DNA from: Thermoflexus hugenholtzii JAD2
GTDB lineage: Bacteria > Chloroflexota > Chloroflexia > Chloroflexales > Roseiflexaceae
DNA: 64,000 nt
Direction: 5' to 3'
NCBI GenBank assembly: GCA_945881915.1
Contig: CAMCVW010000002.1
Coordinates: 1-64,000 of the forward strand
Part shown: in pieces, positions 49,005 through 57,928 of the stretch
Numbering within the stretch: position 1 is the stretch's first letter
How the letters are laid out: every line of letters starts with the position of its first letter
Translations under genes and position numbers: made by a program
The notes under the pieces: generated by a model
What the model was told of the DNA's origin: nothing
Seen by the model: the letters and a program-made list of their open reading frames with translations, nothing else
The model's database searches: none

Positions 49005-49907
49005 ATGACCAACCCGACGACGTGGCCATTCAGTATCAGTGTGGTCATTCCTGCACACAACGAAACGCACACCATTGCTTCGGTCATTGCAGGGGTGAAA
49101 GCGGTCGTCCCTGCCGCCGAAATAATTGTGGTAGATGATGCATCGCGCGACGACACGGCCGACAAAGCCGAAGGAGCGGGTGCCACAGTCATTCGCAGAC
49201 CACACAACGTAGGGAATGGTGCAGGTGTGAAAACCGGAGTCCGCGCGGCCCACGGGGACATCGTCGTAATCCTCGATGCAGACGGTCAACACAATCCTGC
49301 TGATATGCCTAAACTCTTGCAATATATCGGCCAGTACGACATGGTCATCGGGGAACGGACGCGCGCAGGTCAACAGAATACGATTCGCTGGCTGGGAAAC
49401 ACGATTCTCAATAAACTCGGCAGCTACCTCATCGAAATGGATATGCGCGATTTGACTTCAGGGTTCCGCGTCATGCGTCGATCGGTTATGCTCGAGTTCG
49501 TCCACCTCTTACCGAACAAAATGTCGTGGCCTACCACGAGTGCGCTGGCATTCGGGAAATCCGGTTATCATGTGCGCTTCGAACCAATTGATGTGGCACC
49601 GCGTGTAACGGGGAAAAGCGCGCAAAAACTCATTCGCAACGGATTCCGCTTTACGGGGATTATTTTGCGCATTACCACGTTGTTTGCACCGATGCGCATT
49701 TTTTTTCCTGTGGCCGTGTTGATGTTTCTTCTCGCAGTGGCGTCATTCGGTATTAGTTACCTGTATACCGATGCCGGCCGATTTTACATTCCCAATTCCG
49801 CTGTGATGCTTTTTGTAGGGTCGATTATCGTGTTTATGTTTGGATTGTTGGCAGAGCAGATTGCTGGTTTACGGTTTGCGCGGCGTGAATCGGCGGAGTC
49901 GCGCTGA
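49005..49907 (+). CDS. GT2 glycosyltransferase, dolichol-phosphate-mannose-synthase-like
   Basis: A 300-residue protein: a GT-A catalytic domain with SVVIPAHNETHTIASVI, IIVVDDASRDDTADKA and VVILDADGQHNPADMPKL (D-A-D metal site), then two C-terminal membrane helices (residues about 232-290). It would move a sugar from a nucleotide sugar to polyprenyl phosphate, feeding GT-C enzymes such as the one just upstream. GAGGAG precedes the ATG. It overlaps the next gene by one base (TGATG). Confidence 0.92.
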   Translation: MTNPTTWPFSISVVIPAHNETHTIASVIAGVKAVVPAAEIIVVDDASRDDTADKAEGAGATVIRRPHNVGNGAGVKTGVRAAHGDIVVILDADGQHNPADMPKLLQYIGQYDMVIGERTRAGQQNTIRWLGNTILNKLGSYLIEMDMRDLTSGFRVMRRSVMLEFVHLLPNKMSWPTTSALAFGKSGYHVRFEPIDVAPRVTGKSAQKLIRNGFRFTGIILRITTLFAPMRIFFPVAVLMFLLAVASFGISYLYTDAGRFYIPNSAVMLFVGSIIVFMFGLLAEQIAGLRFARRESAESR

Positions 49908-50881
49908 TGCGAAAATCGTTGCTGCGTTGGACATTGCGGCTCATAGGTCCAGTGCTGTTCGTCGTTTTTTTGTGGCGCACGGACATAGACGCAATTGGGC
50001 TGTCACTCCGTGATGTGCAATGGGTGCCGGTGGCAGTTTCACTCGGATTGATGCCTATTTTCATTGTCGTCAAAGCATGGCGCTGGCACATCATCCTAGC
50101 TGAGCTTGGGCTCAATCCGCCGTCTGTATGGACTTTGAGCCGAATTTACACGGTCGGCCTGTTCCTCGGCGGCACGACGCCTGGTCAGAGCGGGGACTTT
50201 GTGAAGGCGTTGTATCTACGCAACAGTAATCGCAAAATGCCTAGCTTGTTGTTCAGTATTTTTGTAGAACGCCTCTGTGATGTCGCCGCAATGGCGGTGA
50301 TGGCGTTCATCGGGCTGAGCGCATTAGCTGCGAATTTTGACGTACAAACGCGGATGACACTGCAAACGACGACAACGTTGGTTGCGGTGTTGATTTTTGC
50401 GCTTTTGCCCACATTGCTGATTCGCAAAAGTCGTGAACTATTGTTTGGTGTGCTGCGACGTCTCATACCGCAGCGATTCCGACCAAAGTATAACGCCATA
50501 ACCGGCCAGTTCAATGCACTCGACATTGGTATGAAATCAGCGTTGCGGCTGGTCATTGCGACGATGGGTTCTGCCTTATCGACAGCGGTGCGAATCTGGC
50601 TGTTATTTGCTGCAATGAATGTTGCACGGGTATCATTGAGTGCAATCCTCGGCGCGACTGGGCAAATATCGTTGTTGCAAGCGTTACCGATTAGTGTGTC
50701 GGGAATTGGCATTCGGGATGTCGTACTGGTGGCGTTGCTACGCACATATGAGTACCCAGATGCCTATGCGCTGGCCTTGAGTGGGTTGTTTTTGTTGATT
50801 AATGTCCAACATATCATTGTGGGGTTTTTGTTCTCGTTACGATTCCCCATACCCAGCGAGAATGTCAATGGTGATGCGTAG
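49907..50881 (+). CDS. LPG-synthase-type flippase-like membrane protein
   Basis: A 324-residue membrane protein with eight or so helices of the lysylphosphatidylglycerol synthase transmembrane family (UPF0104, AglD-like). GGTTPGQSGDFVKALYLR and ISVSGIGIRDVVLVALL are the two conserved polar loops. In sugar-lipid loci such proteins stand next to GT2 enzymes and are thought to flip or present lipids. The MprF lysyl-transfer domain is absent. It is coupled to the GT2 gene by a TGATG overlap and to the next gene by a 14-base overlap. Confidence 0.88.
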   Translation: MRKSLLRWTLRLIGPVLFVVFLWRTDIDAIGLSLRDVQWVPVAVSLGLMPIFIVVKAWRWHIILAELGLNPPSVWTLSRIYTVGLFLGGTTPGQSGDFVKALYLRNSNRKMPSLLFSIFVERLCDVAAMAVMAFIGLSALAANFDVQTRMTLQTTTTLVAVLIFALLPTLLIRKSRELLFGVLRRLIPQRFRPKYNAITGQFNALDIGMKSALRLVIATMGSALSTAVRIWLLFAAMNVARVSLSAILGATGQISLLQALPISVSGIGIRDVVLVALLRTYEYPDAYALALSGLFLLINVQHIIVGFLFSLRFPIPSENVNGDA

Positions 50882-51260
50882 ATTTTTGTTCATACTGATA
50901 CTCAGCGCATGCGCGTACCTGACTAGCTGTAGTCAGCAGACATTCGCCACTGCAAGTAGTGACGGAATAACCTGTACGCTCAGTTTTTCGGCACCGTTGG
51001 TCGCGAATCAATCCATTCCCGTCATCGTACAGTTCACACGAGATGGGCAGTATGTATCGATAGCAGATGTTGCACTCGACTTACAAATGCCAGGAATGAC
51101 TATGGGCAGCAGTCGGCCCATGGCCGAAGCCCAGAGTGATGGCAGCCACACCGCAAATGTGTTATTCACGATGGACGGTGAATGGTCCATCGTGGTCACT
51201 GCACGCAGTGCGCAGGAGCCGGTGCGTTTCGTGATAAATCATATTCTTGTCAGCCCATAG
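50868..51260 (+). CDS. YtkA-like lipoprotein
   Basis: A 130-residue lipoprotein: hydrophobic leader FLFILILSACAYLTSC with a lipobox cysteine, then a beta-rich domain with VPVIVQF-like and LDLQMPGMTMG segments typical of YtkA/FixH-type extracellular domains, which are linked to copper or cytochrome assembly. MPGMTMG offers several methionines that may bind Cu(I). ATG 50868 is preferred; ATG 50862 and 50874 are possible. It overlaps the preceding gene by 14 bases. A terminator follows. Confidence 0.78.
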   Translation: MVMRRFLFILILSACAYLTSCSQQTFATASSDGITCTLSFSAPLVANQSIPVIVQFTRDGQYVSIADVALDLQMPGMTMGSSRPMAEAQSDGSHTANVLFTMDGEWSIVVTARSAQEPVRFVINHILVSP

Positions 51261-51273
51261 AAAACAACAATGC

Positions 51274-51306
51274 AACGCCCGTCGGTCTGTGACCGACGGG
51301 CGTTTT
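51274..51306. terminator. Bidirectional terminator
   Basis: A 14-bp stem (51274-51287 with 51291-51304), loop TGT, then TTTT; on the other strand it serves pfkA. Confidence 0.9.
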
Positions 51307-51322
51307 CTCATGAAGAAGTGAC

Positions 51323-52384
51323 CTAATCGCCAAAAATCGTTCCTACACCCCGTGCCGTCCGCACGAGGTCGCTGTGGGGACGAATGGTTTTGAGGTGGCT
51401 GACGGCCTCGATCATGGGAACGGTGGTGATGTCTTGGGCACTGAGTGCAACCATTTCGCCGGTGATTCCATCGTGCAAGGCACGAACTGCTGCTGCTCCG
51501 AAGCGCGTCGACAGAATGCGGTCGTAGGGCGTCGGGGTACCACCGCGCTGTAAGTGTCCGAGCACGACACAGCGTGACTCTTTGCCGGTGAGTGCTTGGA
51601 GCTGCTCGGCGACCATTTGACCGACGCCTCCGAGACGTCCATTATCGCCATAAATTGGCTTCCCTCCACGAGGGAATGCACCCTCGGCAGTGACAATCAT
51701 AGTGAATTGATTACCGGCTTTTTCACGGGCAATGACGCGTTCAGCGATTTTGTTGATGTCGAAGGGAATTTCGGGAATGAGGATGACGTCAGCACCCCCA
51801 CCGATGCCACAATGGAGTGCGATCCAGCCGACGTGCCGACCCATGACTTCGAGCACCATCACACGATTGTGGCTCGCAGCAGTGGTGTGCAGGCGATCGA
51901 GCGCATCGGTAGCGACCTGAAGTGCAGTGTCGAACCCAAAGGTGCGGTCAGTGCCAGCGAGGTCGTTGTCAATGGTTTTTGGGACACCGATGACGGGGGC
52001 TCCCATGTTCGATAGTTCGAGCGCAATAATCTGCGTCCCTTCGCCACCGATGGTGATGAGCCCCGTCAATCCCAGTGCCAAGATGTTGTTGTAGGCTGCG
52101 AGATACGGATCGTCTACTGCTCCAACGACACGCGGACCGTTGAAGTGGCCACGGTTGGTGGTACGCAGAATGGTACCGCCTCGGTTCAATAGTTCTTTCA
52201 CATCGCTGTCAGTCAAAACTCGATAGCGGGGAGTGCCAATCAGGCCTTCAAAGCCGTCCTCGATGCCCAGCATTTCGTAGCCGAGGGCTTCGCCAGATTT
52301 GACGGCTGCCCGGATGACGGCATTGAGCCCAGGTGCATCGCCGCCGCTGGTGAGCATGGCAATTCGTTTTTTTGGGGTGGGCAT
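51323..52384 (-). CDS. pfkA: 6-phosphofructokinase
   Basis: A 353-residue PFK-A family enzyme, phosphorylating fructose 6-phosphate. TSGGDAPGLNAVIRAA is the phosphate-binding start, ITIGGEGTQ the phosphoryl-donor loop, VPKTIDNDLAGTDRTFGFDTA the catalytic segment (its Asp pair is present), and VMGRHVGWIA the substrate segment. The donor loop reads G-G-E-G-T; Gly at the position where PPi-dependent enzymes have Asp points to ATP as donor. AAAGGAAG precedes ATG 52384. Single gene. Confidence 0.95.
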   Translation of the reverse strand: MPTPKKRIAMLTSGGDAPGLNAVIRAAVKSGEALGYEMLGIEDGFEGLIGTPRYRVLTDSDVKELLNRGGTILRTTNRGHFNGPRVVGAVDDPYLAAYNNILALGLTGLITIGGEGTQIIALELSNMGAPVIGVPKTIDNDLAGTDRTFGFDTALQVATDALDRLHTTAASHNRVMVLEVMGRHVGWIALHCGIGGGADVILIPEIPFDINKIAERVIAREKAGNQFTMIVTAEGAFPRGGKPIYGDNGRLGGVGQMVAEQLQALTGKESRCVVLGHLQRGGTPTPYDRILSTRFGAAAVRALHDGITGEMVALSAQDITTVPMIEAVSHLKTIRPHSDLVRTARGVGTIFGD

Positions 52385-52483
52385 AGCGCTTCCTTTCTGT
52401 GCGAGTGTCTGGTACCGGCCGACGTTGGCGACACTGCCAAGGAGGCGAAGTCGTGCTTCTGACGGCGTGATTATACCGCAGTC

Positions 52484-53179
52484 TCAGCGACGTGCAAGCC
52501 AATCACGGAACGCAGACAGATCGGCACACTCCTGCCACGTGCGTTGGTCACTCGGAATATCGACGTGCTCGTGCTGCCAGGTGAGGTGGTAGGGGATATG
52601 GACGGCGTGTCCACCGATGGCAACGACGGGCAGAATGTCGGAACGGAGCGAATTACCGACCATGACAAACTCCTGCGGATTGATGTCGGAGCGCTGCAGG
52701 ATGCGCTGATAGGCATGCGGTGTTTTCTCGCTGACGATGTCGATCTGACGGAAGTAATCGGCCAATCCTGACCTGGCTATTTTGGCTTCTTGGTCAAACA
52801 AATCACCTTTGGTGATGAGCATTAACTGGTAGTGCTGCGCCAAGTCGGGGATGAGGTCTGCTACGCCGGGCAGGAGCGTCAGTGGCGCATGGACCATGCC
52901 ACGAGCCATGTCGATGATGGTGGCGATGTCTCGGCCAGGAATAGCGCCGTCGCTGACCTCGATGGCGGTCTCGATCATCGAGAGGGTGAATCCTTTGATG
53001 CCGTACCCGAAGTAGGCCAAATTCCGGCGTTCGGCGGCGTGGAGTTCCTCGGCGTCCCAATTTTGGCGGTACGGGGCGAGCAGTTGCATGTACTGCTCCT
53101 GAGTGGCGACGAAGAGATCTTCGTTGGCCCACAGCGTGTCGTCGGCATCGAATGCAATGGTTGTAATGTTCATAATCAT
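52484..53179 (-). CDS. HAD-superfamily hydrolase
   Basis: A 231-residue phosphatase-like protein. AFDADDTLWANE is motif I with the nucleophile aspartate, LITKGD motif II, the lysine of VSEKTP motif III, and MVGNSLRSDI motif IV. An alpha-helical cap (C1 type) lies between motifs I and II. It resembles phosphoglycolate or nucleotidase members; the substrate is open. The start is uncertain: ATG 53179 or 53173. No ribosome site is seen, and TACAAT just upstream could give a leaderless mRNA. It diverges from the large secreted-repeat gene. Confidence 0.88.
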   Translation of the reverse strand: MIMNITTIAFDADDTLWANEDLFVATQEQYMQLLAPYRQNWDAEELHAAERRNLAYFGYGIKGFTLSMIETAIEVSDGAIPGRDIATIIDMARGMVHAPLTLLPGVADLIPDLAQHYQLMLITKGDLFDQEAKIARSGLADYFRQIDIVSEKTPHAYQRILQRSDINPQEFVMVGNSLRSDILPVVAIGGHAVHIPYHLTWQHEHVDIPSDQRTWQECADLSAFRDWLARR

Positions 53180-53308
53180 ATTGTACGCAGGCAGCGAACG
53201 AGTTTCAAGCAACAATCCGAAGTAAATTCCCGTTTCGTGACCACATATGTGAATAGTTGGGATGGTATTGTTGATACAGGTACCATGGTTTCGCACCAAG
53301 GGGGCGTT

Positions 53309-56300
53309 ATGCAACGATTCAGACTGATGCAATTTATTATGGCTATAGTGACGTTTATGAGCGTCCTGATGCCGAGTATGTCGACCGCGCAAGCATCGAC
53401 GGGTGTTGGCACACAGATTTTCGACACCACAGGCACGAGCACCCGCTTCGTCGATGTGGTCGTCGGTGACAATCATACCTGCGCACTCAAGGCCAACGGC
53501 ACCGTGATGTGCTGGGGGTACAACGGTGAAGGGCAGTTGGGGATCGGGGATGGGTATACCCGGTATAGCCTCGTCCCGATAGAAGTTCCCGGTATCACGA
53601 CGGCAGTAGCGATTGCTGCTGGGTCAAACAACACTTGTGTCATCTTGCGCGATGCGAGTTTGTCGTGCTGGGGGTATGGGAACTTCGGTGACGGCAATGG
53701 TCTCTATGTCCGTTGGTCAGCTGGTGTCATCGCAGGCATGCGCGATGTGACGCAGATTGCCATGTCGAATCGCGGCTCATGCCTTTACAACAAATATTCG
53801 CAACTGATTTGTTGGGGAGATAACTACAGCGGTTACAGCAATGAATATTGGTTGGTAGCAGATGGTACCAGCTATTTTAATTGGCCACGATTAATAACTA
53901 CAGATTCATTTACCAATATTGCAATCCGAAATATAGATCGATATCGTCGCACGTGTGTGCAACGCACAGATGGACGTGTTGCGTGCATCGGGGTCAATGC
54001 AGATGGCGCACTCGGTTTGGGATTTACATCGACTTATAATCACAACGGCTACTCCGTCGTCGGCCTGGGTAATTATGTCAACAAATTCGCCATGGGCGCT
54101 AATGGTGGGTGTGCAATTTTGACTGACAAGACGGTCAGCTGCTGGGGCTCGTTTGCCGGTGGGTATGAATCTACCGCGCGCAACATCCCCATGCCTGAAC
54201 CAATCGCAGACGTCTACGGTTCGACGAACTATCGGTATTGGCTGAAGGGCGTATCGGGCAAAATCTATGCCGTCGGCGATAATTGGGGATCGGCCCTCGG
54301 GGTGAACAGCAATGTAACACCGTGGAATATCATCACCGAAGTGCCTGAAATTTTTGGGGCGACACGAGTGGCGGGCGCAGATCACATGCATGGCTGTGCG
54401 GTTCTCCCAAGCGGGCGCATCAAGTGCTGGGGACAGAATTCTAATGGGCAACTCGGCAATGGGACACAAACAGGTGCGTGGGTCCCGGTCAATATTGCAC
54501 TCCCCGGCGAGCCAATAATCGGCAGCACGACGACCAGCGAAGACACCCTGAGCGGGTTGATGCGTATCCGTCGGCATCCCGAGGATGGCGCCGAAACATC
54601 GCATGTGCGGATTACGCGCGTGCTCAATGGTCGCTTGTTCAAACCGGATGGTGTCACAGCGATTGCTGCGGGAAGCTATCTGACCATGGCAGAAGCCGAA
54701 TCCGGCGTGCGCTTTTTGCCCGACACCAACATCAACGGCCCCAACATCGGCGCAGTGGCCATCCAGGCATCGACCAAACCCAATATCACAGGCGTCAGTG
54801 CAAGCGTGGTGACGGGCACAATTACCGTCAGTACCATCGCAGATGCGCCACTCATCACGAATGCTGATACGTACGAAGACACCCAATCGTACGACGGTCT
54901 GGTGATTCAACGCAATGCAGCCGATGGCCCCGAAGTGACGCATGCAGTGATTACCAACATCGTCGGTGGGCAATTGTATCGTCCGGACGGCACAACACCA
55001 CTCCCCAACGGCAGCATCATTGACCTGGTCACCGCAGCACAAGGTCTGCGTTTTACCCCCGAGCCAAACCGCACATTGCCGGGCAGTGTCGAAGTCCGGG
55101 CGGCCACGTCAGGGACGGGCGAAGGTCTGAGTGTTCCGGCAACTGCGAGTATCACTATTTTTGCTGTCGTTGACGGAGCTCCTTCGATTACGGGGACGAC
55201 GGTGCGTGAAGACGAAATGGGCCGGCCAGACATCGTCATCACCAAGAATGTCATCGACGGGGACGAAATCCGCGCATTCCGCGTCGTCAGTAACGCACCG
55301 GGTCGCTTCTATTTGAGCGATGGCGTGACGATGGTACTCAATGGAGGATTCGTCTCTGCAGCATCAGCTGCCAATGGCATACGGTTCCGACCGAATCCCA
55401 ATGTATTTGGTTCATATACGATCCAGACCCAGGCAGCAACATCCCCGACGGTGGAAGGTATCGGTGGCGACGTCGCCACGGCGGCGATCATCATCACACC
55501 CGTCGCCGATGCGCCGCGCATCACCGGCACGACGGTCGCCGAAGGTGGCTTGAGCGAAACGGGGTTGGTCGTGTTGCCCAATAGTGCGGATGGCGCCGAG
55601 GTGACACACTTCCGCATCGCGAGCGTCGTGGGAGGAACGTTGTTCCTTGCCGATGGGATGTCGAGTTTGTCCGTCGGGCAGTTCATCACGGTCGCTCAAG
55701 GGGCTGCAGGTTTGAAGTTTGCTGCACCCATTGCATCAATAGGCAACGGGATGGTCGAGGTACAGGCAGCCACAGCTGCAGCACTCACCGCCACAACCGC
55801 GACTCGTGCCACCGCAATGATTAGCATCTCGGACAAAACGGCTCCGGACATCCTCGTGCCGTACGACATGATTTTGGATGCATATACCGACACCGGTACT
55901 CGCGTCGACTTCACCGTCAGTGCGAGCGACCTGCGTGATGGGATTGTGCCGGTGACCTGCTCGTACGTCAGTGGCGTCTATCTGCCTGTGGGGACACACA
56001 CCATTACCTGTAGCGCAAGCGATCGTAGCGGGAATCAGGCGAGTGCGTCATTCATCGTGATTGTCCAAAAAATCGCGTCATCGGTGACATTGAGCCCCAT
56101 CGGTGCTGTTTCTGGCCAAAATGTGTCGTTGCGCTGGGCTCTGGGGGTCGAAACAGGCCAGGCCTATCGCTTTGATATTCAACGTCGCGCATTACCGAGC
56201 GGCGAGTGGATGTTGGTTGCCCAGAACGTCAGTGAGCGCTCTGCTACCGTGCGCAGTATGGGTGAGCTCGTCTATGCATTCCGCTTACGGGCGACACTCC

Positions 56301-57832
56301 CCGACGGGACTACGGGACCTTGGTCAAATATCGTCAATACGGTCATCGACGAAACAGCTCCGAATGTCTCAGCGTGGATAAACCGTGGTCCGTCGACACT
56401 CACAGGGGCAGAGGCAACAACGAGTAGTCGCGTCCGTTTGACAATGCAAAATAGCGATGCCGATCCAGCCACTCTGGTGCGTTGGAGCGAAGACGGTCTC
56501 ACCTATTCCAGTTGGATTCCCTACCGCAGCATCAACGAAGTGACCCTCAGTGTAGGGGATGGGTACAAGGAGCTCCACATTGAAGCGCGCGACCGCGTTG
56601 GCAATGTCACCACGACCTATACAGGGATTATTCTCAATACGACCGTGACTGACGCGTATAGCGTGACGATGAATAATGGGGATAGCTTCACATCGAGTAA
56701 CACAGTCAATGTGAGTGTCACCGCCCCACGGAGTGTGATTACACCCATCGCCGAGATGCAATTTAGTACGACTGGGGTGTTTGATGGGAGCCAACCGTGG
56801 CAGCCATTCGCCCTCGGTGGTACATGGACATTCGAGCCTACCACGTCTGGTATGTATCGTTTGTATATCCGATTCCGCAATGTCGATGGTACGATTTTGC
56901 AGGTTGTCCAAGACGATATTCTGGTCGACAGTACAGCGCCGGTTTCGACATTGAGCATACGTAGTACGACCGCAGCATCGGTGACGATTGCGTTGAGCAG
57001 TAGTGATCGTGCCACTTCGAGCCGCGCAGCAGGGTCGGGTGTCACTCAGATGCAGATTGCCTCTGCAGGGGCATTTGGCAGTGCTTCTTGGCTTCGGTAC
57101 GCAACAACGGCAACAGTGAGTTATGACAAAGCCAACAAGAGCGCAGGGGGTATATATGCCCGCTTCCGCGATCGCGCAGGGAATGTCAGTGCAACCCGGT
57201 GTATATCACCAACGGGTACCGTGTGTAGCGTCAACCCTGCGTACGTGAGTAACGCGATACCGGTCATCCGGATTTCCACACCGTACCGCATTGCAAGCGG
57301 CGCTGTGATCATACTGTCGGAACGTCTCATCGATGCATCTGACTCCGAGACGCCACAGAGCCAATTGAGCTTCACTCTCCTCACCGAGCCTGTTAATGGC
57401 TGGATGTTGTACGGCGGCAGTCGCATGTCTGCAGGAACACGATTTACCCTCGCCGACCTGGCCCGTAAGCGGGTGGTCTACCGTCAAAATGGCACGAACA
57501 GCGAACACGACCGCATCGTCATCCAAGTGACTGATGCTCGGGGTGCTCATGCAAGTGCCACCGTCTGGTTCTTGATTAATGGTGTTACGGACCCCGAACT
57601 TCCAGCGACGCCGGAACCGACGGTGACCGTTATTCCCACGTCGGTTCCTACGTCTATCCCGACGATGACTCCCACACGTACACCCACACGGATGATTCCG
57701 ACGATGACTCCCACACGCACACCGACACGGAAGATTCCGTCGATGACTCCCACACGCACACCGACACGGAAGATTCCGCCTACCCCGACCAAGAAGTTCC
57801 CACCCGTTCCGACGAAAAAGGCTCGTCCGTAG
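53309..57832 (+). CDS. Large secreted RCC1/cadherin-like repeat protein
   Basis: A 1507-residue exported protein: a signal peptide of about 30 residues, then RCC1-type beta-propeller repeats to about residue 390 (CALKANGTVMCWGYNGEGQL and similar, with conserved C-x-L...C-W-G and Q-L-G turns), then four cadherin-like/Ig-like repeats of about 105 residues each starting T-x-x-E-D/G, a HYR-like domain (VPVTCSYVSGVYLPVGTHT), fibronectin-like modules, and a Thr/Pro/Arg tail of 13-residue repeats ending in Lys/Arg. There is no LPXTG or membrane anchor. AGGGGG precedes ATG 53309; upstream start codons would add an antisense-overlapping leader. Likely a surface or matrix protein for binding or adhesion. 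Confidence 0.85.
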   Translation: MQRFRLMQFIMAIVTFMSVLMPSMSTAQASTGVGTQIFDTTGTSTRFVDVVVGDNHTCALKANGTVMCWGYNGEGQLGIGDGYTRYSLVPIEVPGITTAVAIAAGSNNTCVILRDASLSCWGYGNFGDGNGLYVRWSAGVIAGMRDVTQIAMSNRGSCLYNKYSQLICWGDNYSGYSNEYWLVADGTSYFNWPRLITTDSFTNIAIRNIDRYRRTCVQRTDGRVACIGVNADGALGLGFTSTYNHNGYSVVGLGNYVNKFAMGANGGCAILTDKTVSCWGSFAGGYESTARNIPMPEPIADVYGSTNYRYWLKGVSGKIYAVGDNWGSALGVNSNVTPWNIITEVPEIFGATRVAGADHMHGCAVLPSGRIKCWGQNSNGQLGNGTQTGAWVPVNIALPGEPIIGSTTTSEDTLSGLMRIRRHPEDGAETSHVRITRVLNGRLFKPDGVTAIAAGSYLTMAEAESGVRFLPDTNINGPNIGAVAIQASTKPNITGVSASVVTGTITVSTIADAPLITNADTYEDTQSYDGLVIQRNAADGPEVTHAVITNIVGGQLYRPDGTTPLPNGSIIDLVTAAQGLRFTPEPNRTLPGSVEVRAATSGTGEGLSVPATASITIFAVVDGAPSITGTTVREDEMGRPDIVITKNVIDGDEIRAFRVVSNAPGRFYLSDGVTMVLNGGFVSAASAANGIRFRPNPNVFGSYTIQTQAATSPTVEGIGGDVATAAIIITPVADAPRITGTTVAEGGLSETGLVVLPNSADGAEVTHFRIASVVGGTLFLADGMSSLSVGQFITVAQGAAGLKFAAPIASIGNGMVEVQAATAAALTATTATRATAMISISDKTAPDILVPYDMILDAYTDTGTRVDFTVSASDLRDGIVPVTCSYVSGVYLPVGTHTITCSASDRSGNQASASFIVIVQKIASSVTLSPIGAVSGQNVSLRWALGVETGQAYRFDIQRRALPSGEWMLVAQNVSERSATVRSMGELVYAFRLRATLPDGTTGPWSNIVNTVIDETAPNVSAWINRGPSTLTGAEATTSSRVRLTMQNSDADPATLVRWSEDGLTYSSWIPYRSINEVTLSVGDGYKELHIEARDRVGNVTTTYTGIILNTTVTDAYSVTMNNGDSFTSSNTVNVSVTAPRSVITPIAEMQFSTTGVFDGSQPWQPFALGGTWTFEPTTSGMYRLYIRFRNVDGTILQVVQDDILVDSTAPVSTLSIRSTTAASVTIALSSSDRATSSRAAGSGVTQMQIASAGAFGSASWLRYATTATVSYDKANKSAGGIYARFRDRAGNVSATRCISPTGTVCSVNPAYVSNAIPVIRISTPYRIASGAVIILSERLIDASDSETPQSQLSFTLLTEPVNGWMLYGGSRMSAGTRFTLADLARKRVVYRQNGTNSEHDRIVIQVTDARGAHASATVWFLINGVTDPELPATPEPTVTVIPTSVPTSIPTMTPTRTPTRMIPTMTPTRTPTRKIPSMTPTRTPTRKIPPTPTKKFPPVPTKKARP
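57665..57781 (+). repeat. 39-bp tandem repeat in the Thr/Pro-rich tail
   Basis: Three head-to-tail copies starting at 57665, 57704 and 57743, each coding MTPTRTPTR plus four more residues. Copies 2 and 3 are nearly identical. Likely to vary in number by slippage or recombination, changing the tail length. Confidence 0.9.
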
Positions 57833-57841
57833 TCAATTTCA

Positions 57842-57874
57842 AAATCCCCTCTCGACGACGTCGAGAGGGGATTT
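57842..57874 (+). terminator. Terminator after the secreted repeat protein
   Basis: A 15-bp stem (57842-57856 with 57860-57874), loop GAC, ending in TTT. Confidence 0.88.
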
Positions 57875-57928
57875 CGTTGTCCGTGTTATACTTTTAAAGT
57901 TCACTCCTCCTCGTCAGTCGGGATTTTG

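Noticed and set aside
51323-52384. PPi-dependent phosphofructokinase
   Set aside because: The donor loop reads G-G-E-G-T; PPi-dependent members carry Asp in place of the second-last glycine, so ATP is the more likely donor.
53906-55042. A 378-codon open frame on the minus strand inside the secreted repeat gene
   Set aside because: It is rich in Cys, His and Arg without any domain pattern, lies wholly opposite a convincing gene, and is the by-product of that gene's codon use.
57665-57781. CRISPR-like spacing of repeats
   Set aside because: The 39-bp units are directly adjacent without spacers and are in frame inside a coding region; they encode a Thr/Pro-rich tail.
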